Assembly: GCA_013002375.1 (NCBI GenBank)
Contig: JABDJW010000247.1
Location: 1 to 5,947 of the forward strand
Length of the DNA stretch: 5,947 bases
Reading direction: 5' to 3'
Source of the DNA: Acidimicrobiales bacterium
Lineage (GTDB): Bacteria; Actinomycetota; Acidimicrobiia; Acidimicrobiales; SHLQ01
Shown: positions 5,566-5,947 of the stretch, piece after piece
Numbering within the stretch: position 1 is the first letter of the stretch
How the letters are laid out: every line of letters begins with the position of its first letter
The notes under the pieces: model-generated
Seen by the model: the letters and a program-made list of their open reading frames with translations, nothing else
Database searches by the model: none
Told to the model about the DNA's origin: nothing
Program-made: the position numbers and the translations under genes

Positions 5566-5947
5566 TACTTCGCCTCCAGCACGCACGCGAGATTCTGTTG
5601 CAGCAGCGGTCCCGAACTGGCGTGAGCCAACCCGCGGTCGACGTCGCCGTTGTGGATCTGCGAGGCCACTTTGGCGATGTTCATCAGACCGGCCGCCATC
5701 ATCGTGTGGCCGTTCAAGGTGCCCCCCGATGGATTGATCGAGACGTCGGCGCCGAGCCCGAAGGCTTCGGTCAGGAGCGGCGCGGTGTAGGTGAAGGGTG
5801 CGTCGAGTTCGGCCACGTCGACCTTGCCGTTGCTGATGCCGGCTTTCTGGCCGGCCAGCGCGGCCGACGGAATCGACGTGAGGTCTCGAGCACCGATCGT
5901 GTGCGGATCGATGCGGTGGTCGAGCCCGGTGATCCAGGCCGGCCGGT
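5565..5947 (-). CDS. Thiolase-superfamily protein, C-terminal part (runs off right edge)
   Basis: Only the last 126 codons are present; the N-terminus lies beyond base 5947, so a start inside the window is not expected. The translation from the edge (RPAWITGLDHR...) runs through DAPFTYTAPLL into SINPSGGTLNGHTMMAAG and ends AHASSGPLLQQNLACVLEAK. This is the C-terminal half of a thiolase fold. The GH pair of the GHP motif is kept, while the position near the second catalytic cysteine is serine (ASSG). Proteins of this kind are annotated as lipid-transfer or acetyl-CoA acetyltransferase-like. In mycobacteria a similar pair (Ltp4 then Ltp3) sits in a steroid catabolic cluster in the same order; that parallel is from memory and is inference. 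The TAATG junction with the next gene suggests balanced synthesis of a two-subunit enzyme. Confidence 0.85.
   Translation of the reverse strand, partial: RPAWITGLDHRIDPHTIGARDLTSIPSAALAGQKAGISNGKVDVAELDAPFTYTAPLLTEAFGLGADVSINPSGGTLNGHTMMAAGLMNIAKVASQIHNGDVDRGLAHASSGPLLQQNLACVLEAK
5573..5577 (-). promoter_or_regulatory. Ribosome binding site that sets the thiolase start
   Basis: GGAGG on the minus strand, 7 nt before the ATG at 5565 and inside the last codons of the upstream thiolase gene. It supports the ATG start over the GTG at 5586, which would place this site inside the coding sequence. Confidence 0.75.

Noticed and set aside
5566..5586. GTG start at 5586 giving a 398-residue thiolase
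   Set aside because: It would place the GGAGG ribosome binding site inside the gene; the TAATG-coupled ATG at 5565 fits the family N-terminus better.

Overview
The window is GC-rich and densely coded, with GTG starts, 4-nt GTGA gene overlaps and a mycobacterial-style gene set: a P450-type ferredoxin and its reductase, a DUF4333-like exported protein, and paired non-canonical thiolases. This suggests an actinobacterium, perhaps of the Acidimicrobiia. That placement is inferred from gene content and base composition, not from a marker gene.

Bases 1-2321 hold a minus-strand operon. Read in the direction of transcription it encodes a small atypical ferredoxin (2321-2130), a matching FAD/NADH ferredoxin reductase (2075-849), a YhhN/TMEM86-type membrane lysoplasmalogenase (852-226) and the N-terminal part of an exported DUF4333-like protein that runs off the left edge. 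The last three genes are joined by 4-nt GTGA overlaps. The first two form an NADH -> FAD -> iron-sulfur electron chain, but the oxygenase it would serve (most likely a cytochrome P450) is not in the window.

Bases 2322-2721 have no intact gene. They hold a perfect 18-bp dyad beside a possible -10 box upstream of the ferredoxin, then an orphan 3' fragment of an RTX calcium-binding gene (2421-2591), then the leader of the intact RTX gene.

Bases 2722-3948 encode, on the plus strand, a Sec-exported protein made almost wholly of about 39 back-to-back RTX nonapeptides, with a cysteine pair at each end and no catalytic domain. A very strong intrinsic terminator follows at 3974-4025.

Bases 4026-4389 separate the convergent RTX and thiolase genes. 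They carry two tandem copies (exact 61-bp period) of a palindromic element of lower GC than its surroundings. Its four near-identical arms can pair in mutually exclusive ways. This is the least explained part of the window.

Bases 4390-5947 hold two minus-strand thiolase-superfamily genes coupled by a TAATG junction: a complete 391-residue protein lacking the usual catalytic cysteines and histidine, and upstream of it the C-terminal 126 residues of a second thiolase that keeps the GH motif. The arrangement recalls the Ltp3/Ltp4 and Ltp2-type proteins of actinobacterial steroid or acyl-CoA side-chain catabolism and suggests a heteromeric enzyme.
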